The notes beneath the pieces were generated by a model, which was given only the letters and a program-made list of their open reading frames with translations, ran no database searches and had not been told where the DNA came from. The position numbers were made by a program, and so were the translations under genes. DNA of 49,250 bases from Candidatus Peregrinibacteria bacterium (lineage in GTDB: Bacteria; Patescibacteriota; Gracilibacteria; UBA1369; UM-FILTER-53-11): the NCBI GenBank assembly GCA_016186205.1, contig JACPMA010000005.1, positions 26,541 through 75,790 of the forward strand, written 5' to 3'. This document shows, one piece after another, positions 1 to 9,400 of this stretch (the first letter of the stretch is position 1; each line of letters starts with the position of its first letter).

Positions 1-62
1 TCAAAACCGTCATGCTCTCACATAATCTGCTGATAAAAGATGGACTACTGAAATTACGGCTT

Positions 63-94
63 AAATAAAAGCGCAAAATACTGCGCATTTTGCG
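63..94 (-). terminator. Rho-independent terminator after tRNA-Gly(CCC)
   Basis: Read on the minus strand directly after the tRNA 3' end, an 8-bp stem (CGCAAAAT / ATTTTGCG, positions 87-94 and 72-79) closes a 7-base loop and is followed by C-TTTT-A-TTT. This is a classical intrinsic terminator. Positions 1-62 hold no gene or structure I can support. Confidence 0.75.
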
Positions 95-95
95 T

Positions 96-169
96 TGGAG
101 CGGGATACGAGAATCGAACTCGCATCTTCGGCTTGGGAAGCCGACGTACTACCACTGTACTAATCCCGC
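96..169 (-). tRNA. tRNA-Gly (anticodon CCC)
   Basis: A full 74-nt cloverleaf reads on the minus strand. The acceptor stem is GCGGGAT paired with ATCCCGC, the D arm contains AGTACAGTGGTAGTAC, and a 5-bp anticodon stem (TCGGC/GCCGA) encloses loop TTCCCAA. The T arm is CGAG-TTCGATT-CTCG, the discriminator base is T, and CCA is encoded in the DNA. The anticodon (plus-strand ggg, 135-137) is CCC and reads GGG codons; U73 is usual for tRNA-Gly. It lies 20 bp downstream of the PEP carboxylase gene on the same strand, so it may be co-transcribed with it before the terminator at 63-94. Confidence 0.95.
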
Positions 170-189
170 AAAACAAATTTATTTTAGCA

Positions 190-1698
190 CTACCCGAGAC
201 TCCTTCGCAGTTTTGCCGCTTCAATGATATCGGTAGAAACATCGATTCCCATTTCCATTTTATAATAAACGTTTGAAGTAAGATTTCGATGTAAAAAATG
301 ATGCGGCTTATACGGCCCGAGCTCTTCGCCAAACACTTCCTCAACGGTCCGTACGTCTTCTTCGATTTCACGGAACGCCGGCATTTTTTTGGCAAGCTTG
401 GTGAGATTTTCTCGATTCAAATATTTGCCGGCGTGAAAAAGATCACGCGCAATATTTACGTAGGCGCGCTTTAGAAAATCAAACAATCCGAGTTGTTTTA
501 TTTTACGAAGCGCCCGTCCGGTGCCTATAAATTCCGGCGGAATACCGACTGAATAAAACGCCGCCGTGAATGGAATCGCGCGCGGCAGACTCACCTTCCC
601 CACTCCGCGCGAATAACCAAAAAGTCCGATGTGAAGCATTCTTTCGCGGCGCGGCGGTATGCACGCAGCCATACGATTCACAAATTCTGATAATTGTTCA
701 ATGGTTTGCTTGTACGGCTTCAAGGCAATTTGGTTAATGTTTTTTATTATTTCAATTTCTTTCGCGGAAAATATCACCGGCTTAAGTTTTGGCAAAGTCT
801 TTTTGAGAAATTTAAGCGCTGATTTCACATCTTGCGCAGCATAATCATATTTAAATGCGGACTGAATCGTGACGGTTCGAATACCGCTGTATTCTTTAAT
901 TGCCTCTTTGATGTTCAAAGGATTAACGCTACCGCGGAAAGGAAGCGAACCGGTGCCGATGATAGGATAAAAAGGAATTCCCATACGATTGCTCAAAATA
1001 TAAAGTTGCGAGAGCGCGGCCTTGGCGGAAATAACGGCTGGTATGAGACCCGAATTCAAAGCAGGATCAGAACGCGCGATAAAAGGCCTCAAATGAGAAA
1101 GTGATTTCTTATAGGTTTTGCGATAGAACCGAATATACGGCTCAAGAATAGGATCAATATTAGTAAGATCTTCGATGCGTTCAATAAGAGGAATGACTTG
1201 AATATCCTGAAATACACATTGCTGTCCGTGTTTAAAAACCTCGCACTTGAGACGCGCAATTTTTCGAAACATCTCCTCTGTCTCAATAATTTGTTTCGCC
1301 GACTTTGTCATCGGAAGGATCACTTCAAAAATCGGCGGCGTGTGAAATCGGAGTTCCTGCGCGAGATCCGCAGAAGTGAGAATGTTCATGAATGCGCGCG
1401 CCAAACGATACCCTCGCTCTGTCCAAATATTCGGAATACGGTACGTTAAAAATTTTTCTTTCCCGATCGGATGTTTTTTGAAATAAGACGTATAACGCCG
1501 AAAAAGCTTATCGATCACCGCTTCATCCACAAATTTACCTTCCCAATCCCACATGTACTCATCGCAGCCAAGTTCTTTAAATGCCCGATACGCTTCTTCA
1601 ATTTCATCCGTCGTATTGAGAAAAGCCTTATTGCACCAATACGCGCTGCTTGCGTTGTCAGGGTGCTGCGTGGACATGGTAGAAGGAATGAAACGCAT
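190..1698 (-). CDS. ppcA: Archaeal-type phosphoenolpyruvate carboxylase (PpcA)
   Basis: This 502-residue protein should catalyse PEP + bicarbonate to oxaloacetate + phosphate in the cytoplasm, an anaplerotic step. Its length and the N-terminal signature MSTQHPDN, followed by DEYMWDWEGKFVDEAV, fit the short archaeal-type enzyme family (about 500 residues), not the roughly 900-residue bacterial form. Glycine-rich stretches such as GTGSLPFRG and GYSRGVGKVSLPRAIPF are also as in that family. The open frame extends upstream to 2013, but that part overlaps the divergent dehydrogenase gene and has no homologous look. ATG at 1698 places the conserved signature at residue 8. A TACAAT box (minus strand, 1708-1713) lies 9 bases before this ATG. 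The family is patchily distributed and probably moves by transfer. A malic enzyme is encoded at 28293-29456. Confidence 0.9.
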   Translation of the reverse strand: MRFIPSTMSTQHPDNASSAYWCNKAFLNTTDEIEEAYRAFKELGCDEYMWDWEGKFVDEAVIDKLFRRYTSYFKKHPIGKEKFLTYRIPNIWTERGYRLARAFMNILTSADLAQELRFHTPPIFEVILPMTKSAKQIIETEEMFRKIARLKCEVFKHGQQCVFQDIQVIPLIERIEDLTNIDPILEPYIRFYRKTYKKSLSHLRPFIARSDPALNSGLIPAVISAKAALSQLYILSNRMGIPFYPIIGTGSLPFRGSVNPLNIKEAIKEYSGIRTVTIQSAFKYDYAAQDVKSALKFLKKTLPKLKPVIFSAKEIEIIKNINQIALKPYKQTIEQLSEFVNRMAACIPPRRERMLHIGLFGYSRGVGKVSLPRAIPFTAAFYSVGIPPEFIGTGRALRKIKQLGLFDFLKRAYVNIARDLFHAGKYLNRENLTKLAKKMPAFREIEEDVRTVEEVFGEELGPYKPHHFLHRNLTSNVYYKMEMGIDVSTDIIEAAKLRRSLG

Positions 1699-1708
1699 AG
1701 CGGTTGTA

Positions 1709-1737
1709 TTGTAACACCCTAGGTGACTCTCTATGAT
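1709..1737 (+). promoter_or_regulatory. Predicted promoter of the dehydrogenase/acetolactate synthase pair
   Basis: TTGTAA (1709-1714), a 17-bp spacer and TATGAT (1732-1737) match sigma-70-type spacing. The expected transcription start falls within a few bases of the GTG at 1749, giving a very short leader. The region is only 50 bp wide and also has to serve the divergent ppcA gene. Confidence 0.5.
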
Positions 1738-1748
1738 AAAATACCATC

Positions 1749-3113
1749 GTGAAATTGCAGTCTGTAAATCCCGCAACGGAAGAACTTCTCGGCGAGTTTC
1801 CGGGAATGACTTTTGAAACGGCGCTTGAATGGACAAAAAAAGCTCGTGCGGCGCAAAAATCATGGTCGCAGAAATCCATTCAGCAGCGATGCGTGTTTTT
1901 AAAAAATCTTGCAAAGGCGCTGCGCAGTCATTTGGAGGAATCGTCGAAATTGATGACTCTTGAAATGGGAAAGCCCATCGGCCAGTCGCGGCTGGAAGTT
2001 GAAAAATGCGCATGGCTGTGCGATTTTTACGCAGAGGCTGCGTCCGGTTTTTTGGCCGAAGAACTCGTAAAAACAGATGCGAAAAAAAGCTATGTCCGTT
2101 TTGATCCGCTTGGCGTGGTGCTCTGCATTATGCCGTGGAATTTTCCGTTTTGGCAGGTATTTAGATTTGCGGCGCCTGCGCTTGCCGCCGGAAATACGGT
2201 GGTTTTGAAACATGCGAGCAATGTGCCGCAATGCGCATTAAAAATAGAAGAAATTTTTCGCGAAGCCGGCCTGGACGAAGGCATATTTAAAACGCTCCTC
2301 ATTGATTCCGCGACCGCGAGTCGACTCATCGAAACCGATACGATCGATGCCGTAAGTCTCACCGGCTCCACGCAAGCTGGCGCACTCGTGGCACAGCAGG
2401 CTGGAAAAAATTTGAAGAAATGCGTGCTGGAACTCGGCGGGAGCGATCCGTTTATTGTTTTAGCTGATGCAGATGTGGAGTTTTCCTGCAAAATTGCGCT
2501 TCAAGCGCGCACAATAAATACCGGCCAAAGTTGCATTGCCGCCAAGCGCTTCATTCTTGAAAAATCCATTGCCGCGGAATTTGAGAAAAAACTTATTGAA
2601 CATTTCAAAACTCTTAAAATTGGCGATCCGATGGATCCGGATGTCAATATCGGACCGCTTGCGAAAAAAGAAATCCGCGACGATCTCTACGGCCAAGTAA
2701 AAGATGCGATTTCAAAAGGCGCAAAAGTTTTAGCTGGCGGAAAAAGCATGCCAGGAAAAGGTTACTTTTTTGAACCAACCCTGCTGACAAATATCACGCC
2801 GAATATGGCTGTGTACATGGAAGAAACATTCGGTCCGGTGATGTCGCTCTTCATTGTTGAAAATGCCGATGAAGCGCTACGATTAGCCAACAACAGCGAA
2901 TTCGGCCTCGGCGCGAGCATTTGGACGAAAAATATCGAGCTGGCGGAAAAAATGGCTGCACAGATTGAATCCGGCGCAGTTTTCATCAACGGCATGGTGA
3001 AAAGCGATCCGCGGCTGCCGTTTGGAGGCGTGAAAAAGTCCGGCTTTGGCCGAGAACTCGGAAAATTTGGCATCCGGGAATTTGTGAATATTAAGACCGT
3101 AGTGGTAAATTAA
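1749..3113 (+). CDS. Aldehyde dehydrogenase, succinate-semialdehyde dehydrogenase-like
   Basis: This 454-residue NAD(P)-dependent aldehyde dehydrogenase should oxidise an aldehyde, possibly succinate semialdehyde, to the acid. The cofactor-fold motif PWNFPFWQ is present. The general base is Glu228 in LELGGSDPF and the catalytic thiol is Cys262 in NTGQSC. The C-terminal PFGGVKKSGFGRELG segment is conserved in the superfamily. The length and the PWNFP/ELGGSDPF pattern are closest to the short Sad/YneI-type semialdehyde dehydrogenases (about 460 residues). Exact substrate cannot be read from sequence. The start is GTG, directly behind a promoter. The next gene begins 6 bp after the stop, so the two are probably one operon. 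Confidence 0.85.
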   Translation: MKLQSVNPATEELLGEFPGMTFETALEWTKKARAAQKSWSQKSIQQRCVFLKNLAKALRSHLEESSKLMTLEMGKPIGQSRLEVEKCAWLCDFYAEAASGFLAEELVKTDAKKSYVRFDPLGVVLCIMPWNFPFWQVFRFAAPALAAGNTVVLKHASNVPQCALKIEEIFREAGLDEGIFKTLLIDSATASRLIETDTIDAVSLTGSTQAGALVAQQAGKNLKKCVLELGGSDPFIVLADADVEFSCKIALQARTINTGQSCIAAKRFILEKSIAAEFEKKLIEHFKTLKIGDPMDPDVNIGPLAKKEIRDDLYGQVKDAISKGAKVLAGGKSMPGKGYFFEPTLLTNITPNMAVYMEETFGPVMSLFIVENADEALRLANNSEFGLGASIWTKNIELAEKMAAQIESGAVFINGMVKSDPRLPFGGVKKSGFGRELGKFGIREFVNIKTVVVN

Positions 3114-3119
3114 AATCCC

Positions 3120-4769
3120 ATGACTGCTGCTGATCTCTTCGTCCGATGCCTCGAAAATGAAGGCGTAAAATACGTCTTCGGCCTTCCTGGCGAAGAAAAT
3201 CTCGACATTCTCGAGGCGCTCCGAAAATCGAATATTCAATTTGTCGTAACGCGCCACGAACAAGGCGCGGCTTTTATGGCCGATGTCTATGGCCGCCTTA
3301 CCGGGCGCGCCGGAGTTTGTTTAGCAACGCTCGGTCCGGGCGCAACGAATCTTTTTACCGGCGTGGCCGACGCCAATATGGATCGTGCGCCTTTAGTTGC
3401 CATCACCGGCCAAGCCGACATGCGGCGCGAACATAAAGAAAGCCATCAGTACATTGATGTCGTAAATGCGTTCAAGCCTATTACGAAGTGGAATGCGCGC
3501 GTAAGCCACGAAGACACGATTCCGGAAATTGTTCGGAAAGCATTCCGTCTCGCGGAAATTGAAAAGAGAGGGGCGACACACATAGAAATTTCGGAGGCCA
3601 TTGCAGGTCGAGACCTTACGCCTGACATAGAAAAAAGAGCACAGCTTCTCAAGGCCGGGCCGGCGCCTATGATACAAGCATCGCGAAAAACATATAAAAA
3701 AGCCGTCGAACTCATAAAAAATGGAAAGTGCGTTATTTTGCTCGCCGGTAATGGAATTATTCGCGGAAATGCTAGTCGGGCACTCGTAAAATTCTGCGAA
3801 AAAAACAAAATTTCCGTGGCTAACACATTCATGGCAAAAGGCGCTATCTCGGCCCGCCATGATCTATTTATCGCCACCATCGGTTTGCAGGCGAAAGATT
3901 TTGTGATGTGCGGTTTTGATCAAGCAGACCTTATTATCACGGTCGGCTATGACCTTATGGAATATTCGCCGAAATTCTGGAATGCTCCGGGGAAACACAT
4001 TATCCATATTGATTCGCAGCCCGCAGAAATTGATAAACATTATGAACCGGAGATTGAACTTGTCGGAGACATAGCCACGACGCTTGAAGAGCTTACGGAG
4101 CTCACGGGATTCGACAAAAGTTTTGCCTATTTGGAAAAACTCAAAAAAATCGCCAAGGAAGAATATCGCCAGAAAAAAGATTCTGTGTCGTTTCCGGTGA
4201 AGCCGCAAAAAATCTTGTACGATCTGCGGCACGCGCTCTCGGACGAAGATATCGTAATCTCGGATGTTGGCATGCATAAGCTCTGGGTGGCGCGCTTGTA
4301 TCCTGCATATGAGCCCAACACCGTTATCATCTCAAACGGATTTGCGAGCATGGGAATTTCTCTGCCCGGAGCGCTCGCGGCAAAACTCGTGCATCCGGAC
4401 CGGAACGTGGTTGCAGTGTGCGGCGACGGCAGCTTCCTTATGAACAGCCAGGAATTGGAAACGGCAAAACGCCTCGGCCTCGCTTTTGTGGTAATTATTT
4501 TTAATGACGGAAAATACGGAATGATTGAATGGAAACAAGTGAATCAATTTGGAAAACCCTTTGGAATGAGTTTTGGGAATCCGGATTTTGTGAAGTATGC
4601 GGAGAGTTTCGGCTGCATAGGAATGCGCGTGAAAAAAACGAAAGAGCTTCTGCCGATGCTAAAAGAAGCCGTCAAAATAAAAAATGTGGTCATCGTGGAT
4701 GTTCCGGTGGATTATACGGAGAATTTTGAACTCTCGAATCGATTAGGAAAATTGGTATGTCCCCTGTAG
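3120..4769 (+). CDS. Acetolactate synthase, large (catalytic) subunit-like
   Basis: This 549-residue thiamine-diphosphate enzyme should condense two pyruvates to acetolactate, or a related reaction. The N-terminal Pyr domain carries VFGLPGEENLDIL and the activating glutamate in RHEQGAAF (about residue 47). The middle domain has GNGIIRGNAS. The PP domain has the TPP-Mg motif GDGSFLMNSQELETA (about residue 435) with NDGKYGMIEW. The KYGMIEWKQ ending is typical of the AlsS-like branch, and no small regulatory subunit gene follows, so a catabolic-type enzyme that works without IlvN is the better guess. Other TPP enzymes such as oxalyl-CoA decarboxylase or glyoxylate carboligase look less likely. 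It follows the aldehyde dehydrogenase with a 6-bp gap and is convergent with the next gene. Confidence 0.8.
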   Translation: MTAADLFVRCLENEGVKYVFGLPGEENLDILEALRKSNIQFVVTRHEQGAAFMADVYGRLTGRAGVCLATLGPGATNLFTGVADANMDRAPLVAITGQADMRREHKESHQYIDVVNAFKPITKWNARVSHEDTIPEIVRKAFRLAEIEKRGATHIEISEAIAGRDLTPDIEKRAQLLKAGPAPMIQASRKTYKKAVELIKNGKCVILLAGNGIIRGNASRALVKFCEKNKISVANTFMAKGAISARHDLFIATIGLQAKDFVMCGFDQADLIITVGYDLMEYSPKFWNAPGKHIIHIDSQPAEIDKHYEPEIELVGDIATTLEELTELTGFDKSFAYLEKLKKIAKEEYRQKKDSVSFPVKPQKILYDLRHALSDEDIVISDVGMHKLWVARLYPAYEPNTVIISNGFASMGISLPGALAAKLVHPDRNVVAVCGDGSFLMNSQELETAKRLGLAFVVIIFNDGKYGMIEWKQVNQFGKPFGMSFGNPDFVKYAESFGCIGMRVKKTKELLPMLKEAVKIKNVVIVDVPVDYTENFELSNRLGKLVCPL

Positions 4770-4778
4770 GTTTAAAGC

Positions 4779-5495
4779 CTAAGCCGCCTTTACCACCACC
4801 TCGGGCCGAAAACAGACATCGTCGCTGCGATCATCAGGACTGTTCTCAAAGAAGTAGACCCGATCACCAGCCCAATAACCGCCCGGAACAACAGAACTGT
4901 TACCCGTATCATCATTAAGAGCGGACCAGCCTATAGCATCGAGAGGTTTTCCTCTCTGAAGAATCGCTCTCAGTTGTGCAAGCGCATAACGGCGAGGGTG
5001 AGGTGAACGTAAACCGGAGCGGTTCCACTCCGCATCATTTTTAGAGCGTTTTTGCCCCAAAGTTCCAGTCAAGTTTGGATCAACTTCAAGTTTTTCTACC
5101 GAATCAATAATACCGAGGTTCCATCCGGAAACACTATCACCAATTCCTGCGTTAGCGTCTTGCCGAGCCCATGCCGCTCTCCGATCTGAATTTACGTAAG
5201 TATCAATTTGTCTTGGCATCCTTTTATTCACATCAAGCGCAGCTATATATCGGTCAAAAGAAGTAACAGGTTCCATTTGAAGCTGCGGCTGTTGTGCTTT
5301 TTTAAGAATAGCAACTATCTGCTCAGTAGTAAGTCGAGTAATAAGCAAGCGGGAAGCAGCCTGCGCATCAGCCGGCGGAGAAACATCGTTTGAACTTTTC
5401 TTTAGGCTATACAAGCCGGACTCTCTACTAAGTTCTAGCTCACTGGCAAACTGATCACGTACGAGCTCCTCGAGTCTTTGTGCTGCTTCTGGCAT
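4779..5495 (-). CDS. Hypothetical protein, 238 residues
   Basis: I do not recognise this protein. It is soluble, with no signal peptide or membrane segment. The N-terminal third is helical and charged (MPEAAQRLEELVRDQF) and the middle holds TRLTTEQIVAILKKA. The C-terminal half is rich in W, G, D and R (GWNLGIIDSVEKLEVDPN, GGYWAGDRVYFFENSPD). The C-terminal part has the look of a small ligand-binding or enzyme domain, but I cannot name it. The ATG at 5495 lies about 25 bp after a good promoter (5521-5549). Its 3' end is 9 bp from the convergent acetolactate synthase stop. Confidence 0.7.
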   Translation of the reverse strand: MPEAAQRLEELVRDQFASELELSRESGLYSLKKSSNDVSPPADAQAASRLLITRLTTEQIVAILKKAQQPQLQMEPVTSFDRYIAALDVNKRMPRQIDTYVNSDRRAAWARQDANAGIGDSVSGWNLGIIDSVEKLEVDPNLTGTLGQKRSKNDAEWNRSGLRSPHPRRYALAQLRAILQRGKPLDAIGWSALNDDTGNSSVVPGGYWAGDRVYFFENSPDDRSDDVCFRPEVVVKAA

Positions 5496-5520
5496 AGATA
5501 AAAATTGTTAAAGGTAATTA

Positions 5521-5549
5521 ATTTTATGCATATTCCTCTAATTAGTCAA
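5521..5549 (-). promoter_or_regulatory. Predicted promoter for the 238-residue hypothetical gene
   Basis: On the minus strand TTGACT (5544-5549), a 17-bp spacer and TAAAAT (5521-5526) form a near-consensus sigma-70 promoter, with a leader of about 20 nt before the ATG at 5495. Confidence 0.6.
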
Positions 5550-5614
5550 TAGTATGTCTGATCTGTTAATTAAGGTCAAGATTTACTAAGCTATCAAAAG
5601 ACCTTTAAGTAAAT

Positions 5615-5620
5615 TACGAT
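5615..5620 (+). promoter_or_regulatory. -10 box six bases before the hydrolase ATG
   Basis: TACGAT is followed by exactly six bases and then ATG at 5627. This puts the start codon at the expected +1, so the transcript may be leaderless. No clear -35 element or Shine-Dalgarno sequence is visible. Confidence 0.4.
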
Positions 5621-5626
5621 ATTGCA

Positions 5627-6427
5627 ATGGAAGGAATGAAAAATTTTCGCAGAGATTGCTTCATCGCTTCGCTCCTCGCAATGACAATATTTCTGGCCGC
5701 TTGCGGAAAAAGCAATCAAGAACCCTCTCCACTAAACCCTCAACTTTCTATGACTCAAGAACGTGTTTCATTTCAAACCACGGACGGTGTCACGATTATT
5801 GGTGACTGGACAGTGCACTCAAACGCAAAAAATGCCGCGCTTCTTCTTCACATGATGCCTGCGACGCGCGTGAGTTGGGCTCCGCTTGTTGATGCGCTAA
5901 ATAAGGCCGGTTTCGCGACGCTCGCCATTGATCTGCGAGGACATGGCGAGAGCACGAAACGTAAACTCCCGCCGCCTGGAAATACAGAAAGTTTGGATTA
6001 CAAAAACTTTTCAGACAGCGAGCATCAAGCGAGCCGTTTGGACATAGATGCTGCGTTCAATTTTCTCAAGCAAAAAGGATTTGACGAAAGCGCTATCGCG
6101 CTGGTCGGCGCCTCCGTCGGCGCAAATCTTTCCCTCGACGCGCTGTACCGATATAACAGTACATCCCGCGCCGTGCTCCTCTCGCCCGGCCTTGATTATC
6201 GCGGAGTGAAAACCGAATCGCCAATGCGCCAACTCGGACCGCACCAAAAAGTCTGGATTATCGCAGCTGAAGGAGACCAATATTCCGCTAACTCTTCCAT
6301 TACCCTCCAGCAACTTCAAAAACAAACCGGTACCGTCACGATCTTCGGCGGCTCTGATCACGGAACAACGCTTTTTTCCTCACAGCCAAGCCTTATTCGG
6401 GATATTGTGAAATTTTTAGGGCCTTAA
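5627..6427 (+). CDS. Alpha/beta-hydrolase lipoprotein
   Basis: This 266-residue protein is probably an esterase, acylhydrolase or peptidase anchored outside the membrane. It has an N-terminal lipoprotein signal with lipobox FLAAC (Cys26). The fold landmarks are DLRGHGES (strand before helix A), the nucleophile elbow GASVGA with Ser as nucleophile, an acid candidate in AAEGDQYS, and the catalytic His in GSDHG. The positively charged and hydrophobic part of the signal peptide (residues 10-20) is encoded by a widespread palindromic repeat (5653-5684). The ATG at 5627 sits six bases behind a -10-like box. The 3' end overlaps the convergent glutamate synthase gene by 12 bp. Substrate unknown. Confidence 0.8.
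   Translation: MEGMKNFRRDCFIASLLAMTIFLAACGKSNQEPSPLNPQLSMTQERVSFQTTDGVTIIGDWTVHSNAKNAALLLHMMPATRVSWAPLVDALNKAGFATLAIDLRGHGESTKRKLPPPGNTESLDYKNFSDSEHQASRLDIDAAFNFLKQKGFDESAIALVGASVGANLSLDALYRYNSTSRAVLLSPGLDYRGVKTESPMRQLGPHQKVWIIAAEGDQYSANSSITLQQLQKQTGTVTIFGGSDHGTTLFSSQPSLIRDIVKFLGP
5653..5684 (+). repeat. Widespread palindromic repeat inside a signal peptide
   Basis: The 32-bp segment starts AGATTGCTTC and ends CTCGCAATGAC. The arms ATTGC and GCAAT enclose an inner CGCTTCG-type stem. I recognise it as a repeat found between genes in many unrelated bacterial genomes. Here it lies inside the open frame and encodes DCFIASLLAMT of the lipoprotein signal sequence. Confidence 0.65.
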
Positions 6428-9400
6428 GAATTGCGCTTTGATTTGCTCTGTCATCTGTGTGGCAAATCCGCGCGTAAAAATAAATACTTCTTCAGGATCA
6501 AGCGGGCGTTTTTTATCGCTCGCTTTTCGCGCAAGAGCAATGCGCAACTCTTCAAGTCCGCCATTCAAAGCCTGATTCATATCAAGGTAAGTAAATCTCC
6601 CTGTATCTACATCAATATCGTAACCGCACATTTCAAATAAATCAGCTAGTAGATCTTCGTGTTTTTCTTCATCTCGTTGGCCGCTAAGACGTTTATAGAG
6701 GTATTGGAAAACGCCTGTAGAATACTGACCCTTCGCAACCACTTTTTGAAAACGATACTGCTCGGTCTCCCAGTTCTCTAAAATTTCTCCGGTTTCTCGA
6801 TCTTGGGTTTCTGCGTAAAAATCCTTCAAATCCTGTAGAATAACCGCCCGGTCGCGGCTGCGTGAAACGCGCGTTACCATCGCATCAGAAGACAGTTTTT
6901 GCTCTATATCGCGGTCGCGCGCATAAATTTGCCCGCCGCTCATCCCCGGCCCCACTTCTCCCCAAAATTTCCCGAGCACCACGTCGCGGCCACCTGTTTT
7001 ATATTCGGCGAAATATTTCCCGGTGTTACCGCTGATAATCGTCCGTCCGGCGGTTTCTCTAATGCATCCGCGATCACCTATGCTGCCTTGCACAAAAGCT
7101 TCTCCTCCGCGCGCTCCGTACCGTAGAGTATTTCCGACAAGCGGCAAATCGTTCCGAAACGAAAATTGCGGCTGATTCGGAGGCATAACAACAACGCGGC
7201 CGCCATTTTGAATTTCCGCTGTTTCATTCTGTACCACACCGCGATGCCGCATGGTCATGCCATCCGTAATGGCAAACGCATAGCCTTGTCCGGCTTCGCC
7301 CGAGGTATTAATCACAACTCCTTGTTCAGGAAATTCAACTACTTTTTTAACTTTCAAACCGGCCAACGTCGCACCTAGGCTGCGTGAAGCTGTAGTAAGA
7401 TTCAAATCAATGCGCGCTGTTTTATCGCCTCGCGCCCACGCATCTGCAACTTCTTTAATAACCGCCCGATTCGCCTCATTCACTGCATCGTGATTCACGT
7501 AAAAATCAATATGCCGCGGATCATATTTTGTCGGATGTTTGATGCGTTCGACTTTCTCTTTAACTCGATCAATGAGGCGTCGGAGAGGTTTTGGCACAGC
7601 CGCGGCTGATTCAAAAATCGGATTCGGAGTATCAAGAAACATCTTCCCCATTTCAAAATGCTTTGCCAACGGTTCGTGCCGAGGATCAATTTCGAGCAAA
7701 TCACGCCGTCCAATAAGTTCATCAATGTCAGCTACGCCCATCTCCGCCATATATCCGCGGATTTCATCTGCCATCAGTTCCAAGAAATGCGAACCGGCTT
7801 TTAATAATTTCTCCATTTGCGCGTCAGGCGGAATGGCTTTGCGCTCCCGTCCTTTTTTAGAACCTAAAAACTCCGAACGCGTCCGGCAAATATCCGACGG
7901 GCATGTCTGAAACGAACAACTGCTGCAAAACACGCATTTCTGTTGGGCGATGAGAATGGCTGTACCTAGGGCAACTTCATTGCATCCGAGCATAATCATT
8001 TTAAGCACGTCTGCCCCTGTTCGCATTCCGCCGTCCGCGCCAAGAACCACGCCGTCCCGCATGCCTCGCTCAATGAGCGCTCGATCCAAACTTGCAGCGC
8101 CAAGCTCTGCAGGATTTCCGGTATTGAATTTATCGGTAAAGGTCGCTGCGCCGGTACCTCCTTGATCGCCGCTCACTTGCACTTTGTGGGCTCCTGCTTT
8201 CACGCATCCAACTCCGATATTGCCAACATTGGCGCCGGAAGTGATCTTCACAGAAACTTTTGCAGCTGGATTTACAGCGCGCAGATGCTGAATAAAAGCC
8301 TCCAAATCTTCAATGGAATAAATATTGTGATTTGTAGGCGGAGAAATCAAATCTTGTCCAAGACCCACTCCTCGCACTTCCGCAACAAGCTCCATCACTT
8401 TTTCTCCGGGAAGATGTCCGCCGACTCCCGGCTTCGCTCCCTGCCCGATTTTTATTTCAATCCATTCCACGCGCGGATCTGCCAAATATTCCACGTCAGC
8501 GGCAAAACGGCCCGAGGCTATTTGACGTTCTTTTGACGTTGCCTCTTCCCACGGCTCTCCAATCCGCGTTTTAGGCGAAACGCCTCCTTCCCCGGAAGAA
8601 GCCCTGGAACTATATTTGTTAAAAAGTAGATTAACCGCCATGTGCGATTTTTCATTCAATGCGCCAAGAGACATGCTTGCTCCGCGCAAAATTCGCCGGA
8701 TAATTTCTTCCTTAGACATGACTTTATCAATCGGGATCGGTTTGCGTTTTTTTCCATCAGCCGTTTTAAACCGGAGCAAATCGCGAAAACCGAGCGGTCC
8801 CTGTTTTTCAAGAATCGCGCAATACGCACGGTATGCTTCCTCCGGACTTCCATATTTCCCGGGCTCTCCGACTTCTTGAAGTGCAGACCAAACAGCCTTC
8901 GCATACCCGTGTTTTTCGTCTTCCGGACGCAGTGAACGCCCGTCAAAAGCCGCACGCCTTGTTTGATCTTCCAAAATCCGCTCGAGGCCGACTCCCGAAC
9001 CATTTGTCCCTATGTCACCGAAATATCGATTTACAAAAGCCGTATCGAGATTTAGCGTGGAAAACTGTCTGCCTCCGCGGTACTGCTCAACATCAGTAAT
9101 GCCCAGCTTCGACATATAACGAAGAAGCGTAAAATTAAAACCCTCACGGAGCCCGCTGCGAAGTTTTTCTGAATTGTCGCCGTCGATTTTTCCAAGTTCG
9201 CCGGCACGCATATATTCATAAATCATGCGCGGATGCACCGCATCAGCGCCGCATGCCACAAGCATTGCGTATTCGTGCTGATTCCATACTTCACCGGTAT
9301 CAACTACCAAACTCACAAATTCAATCAAACCTTCATCAATGAGCATTTTGCGAAGATGGGAAACCGCGAGGTGCGGCGGAAGGTAAGCGCTACCGGGATT

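Noticed and set aside
54-395. 113-codon minus-strand frame covering the tRNA-Gly(CCC)
   Set aside because: It overlaps the tRNA, its terminator and the end of ppcA; the translation resembles no protein and is a shadow.
1699-2013. N-terminal extension of the PEP carboxylase frame by about 105 codons
   Set aside because: It runs antisense over the aldehyde dehydrogenase gene and its own promoter, and the family signature starts right after ATG 1698.
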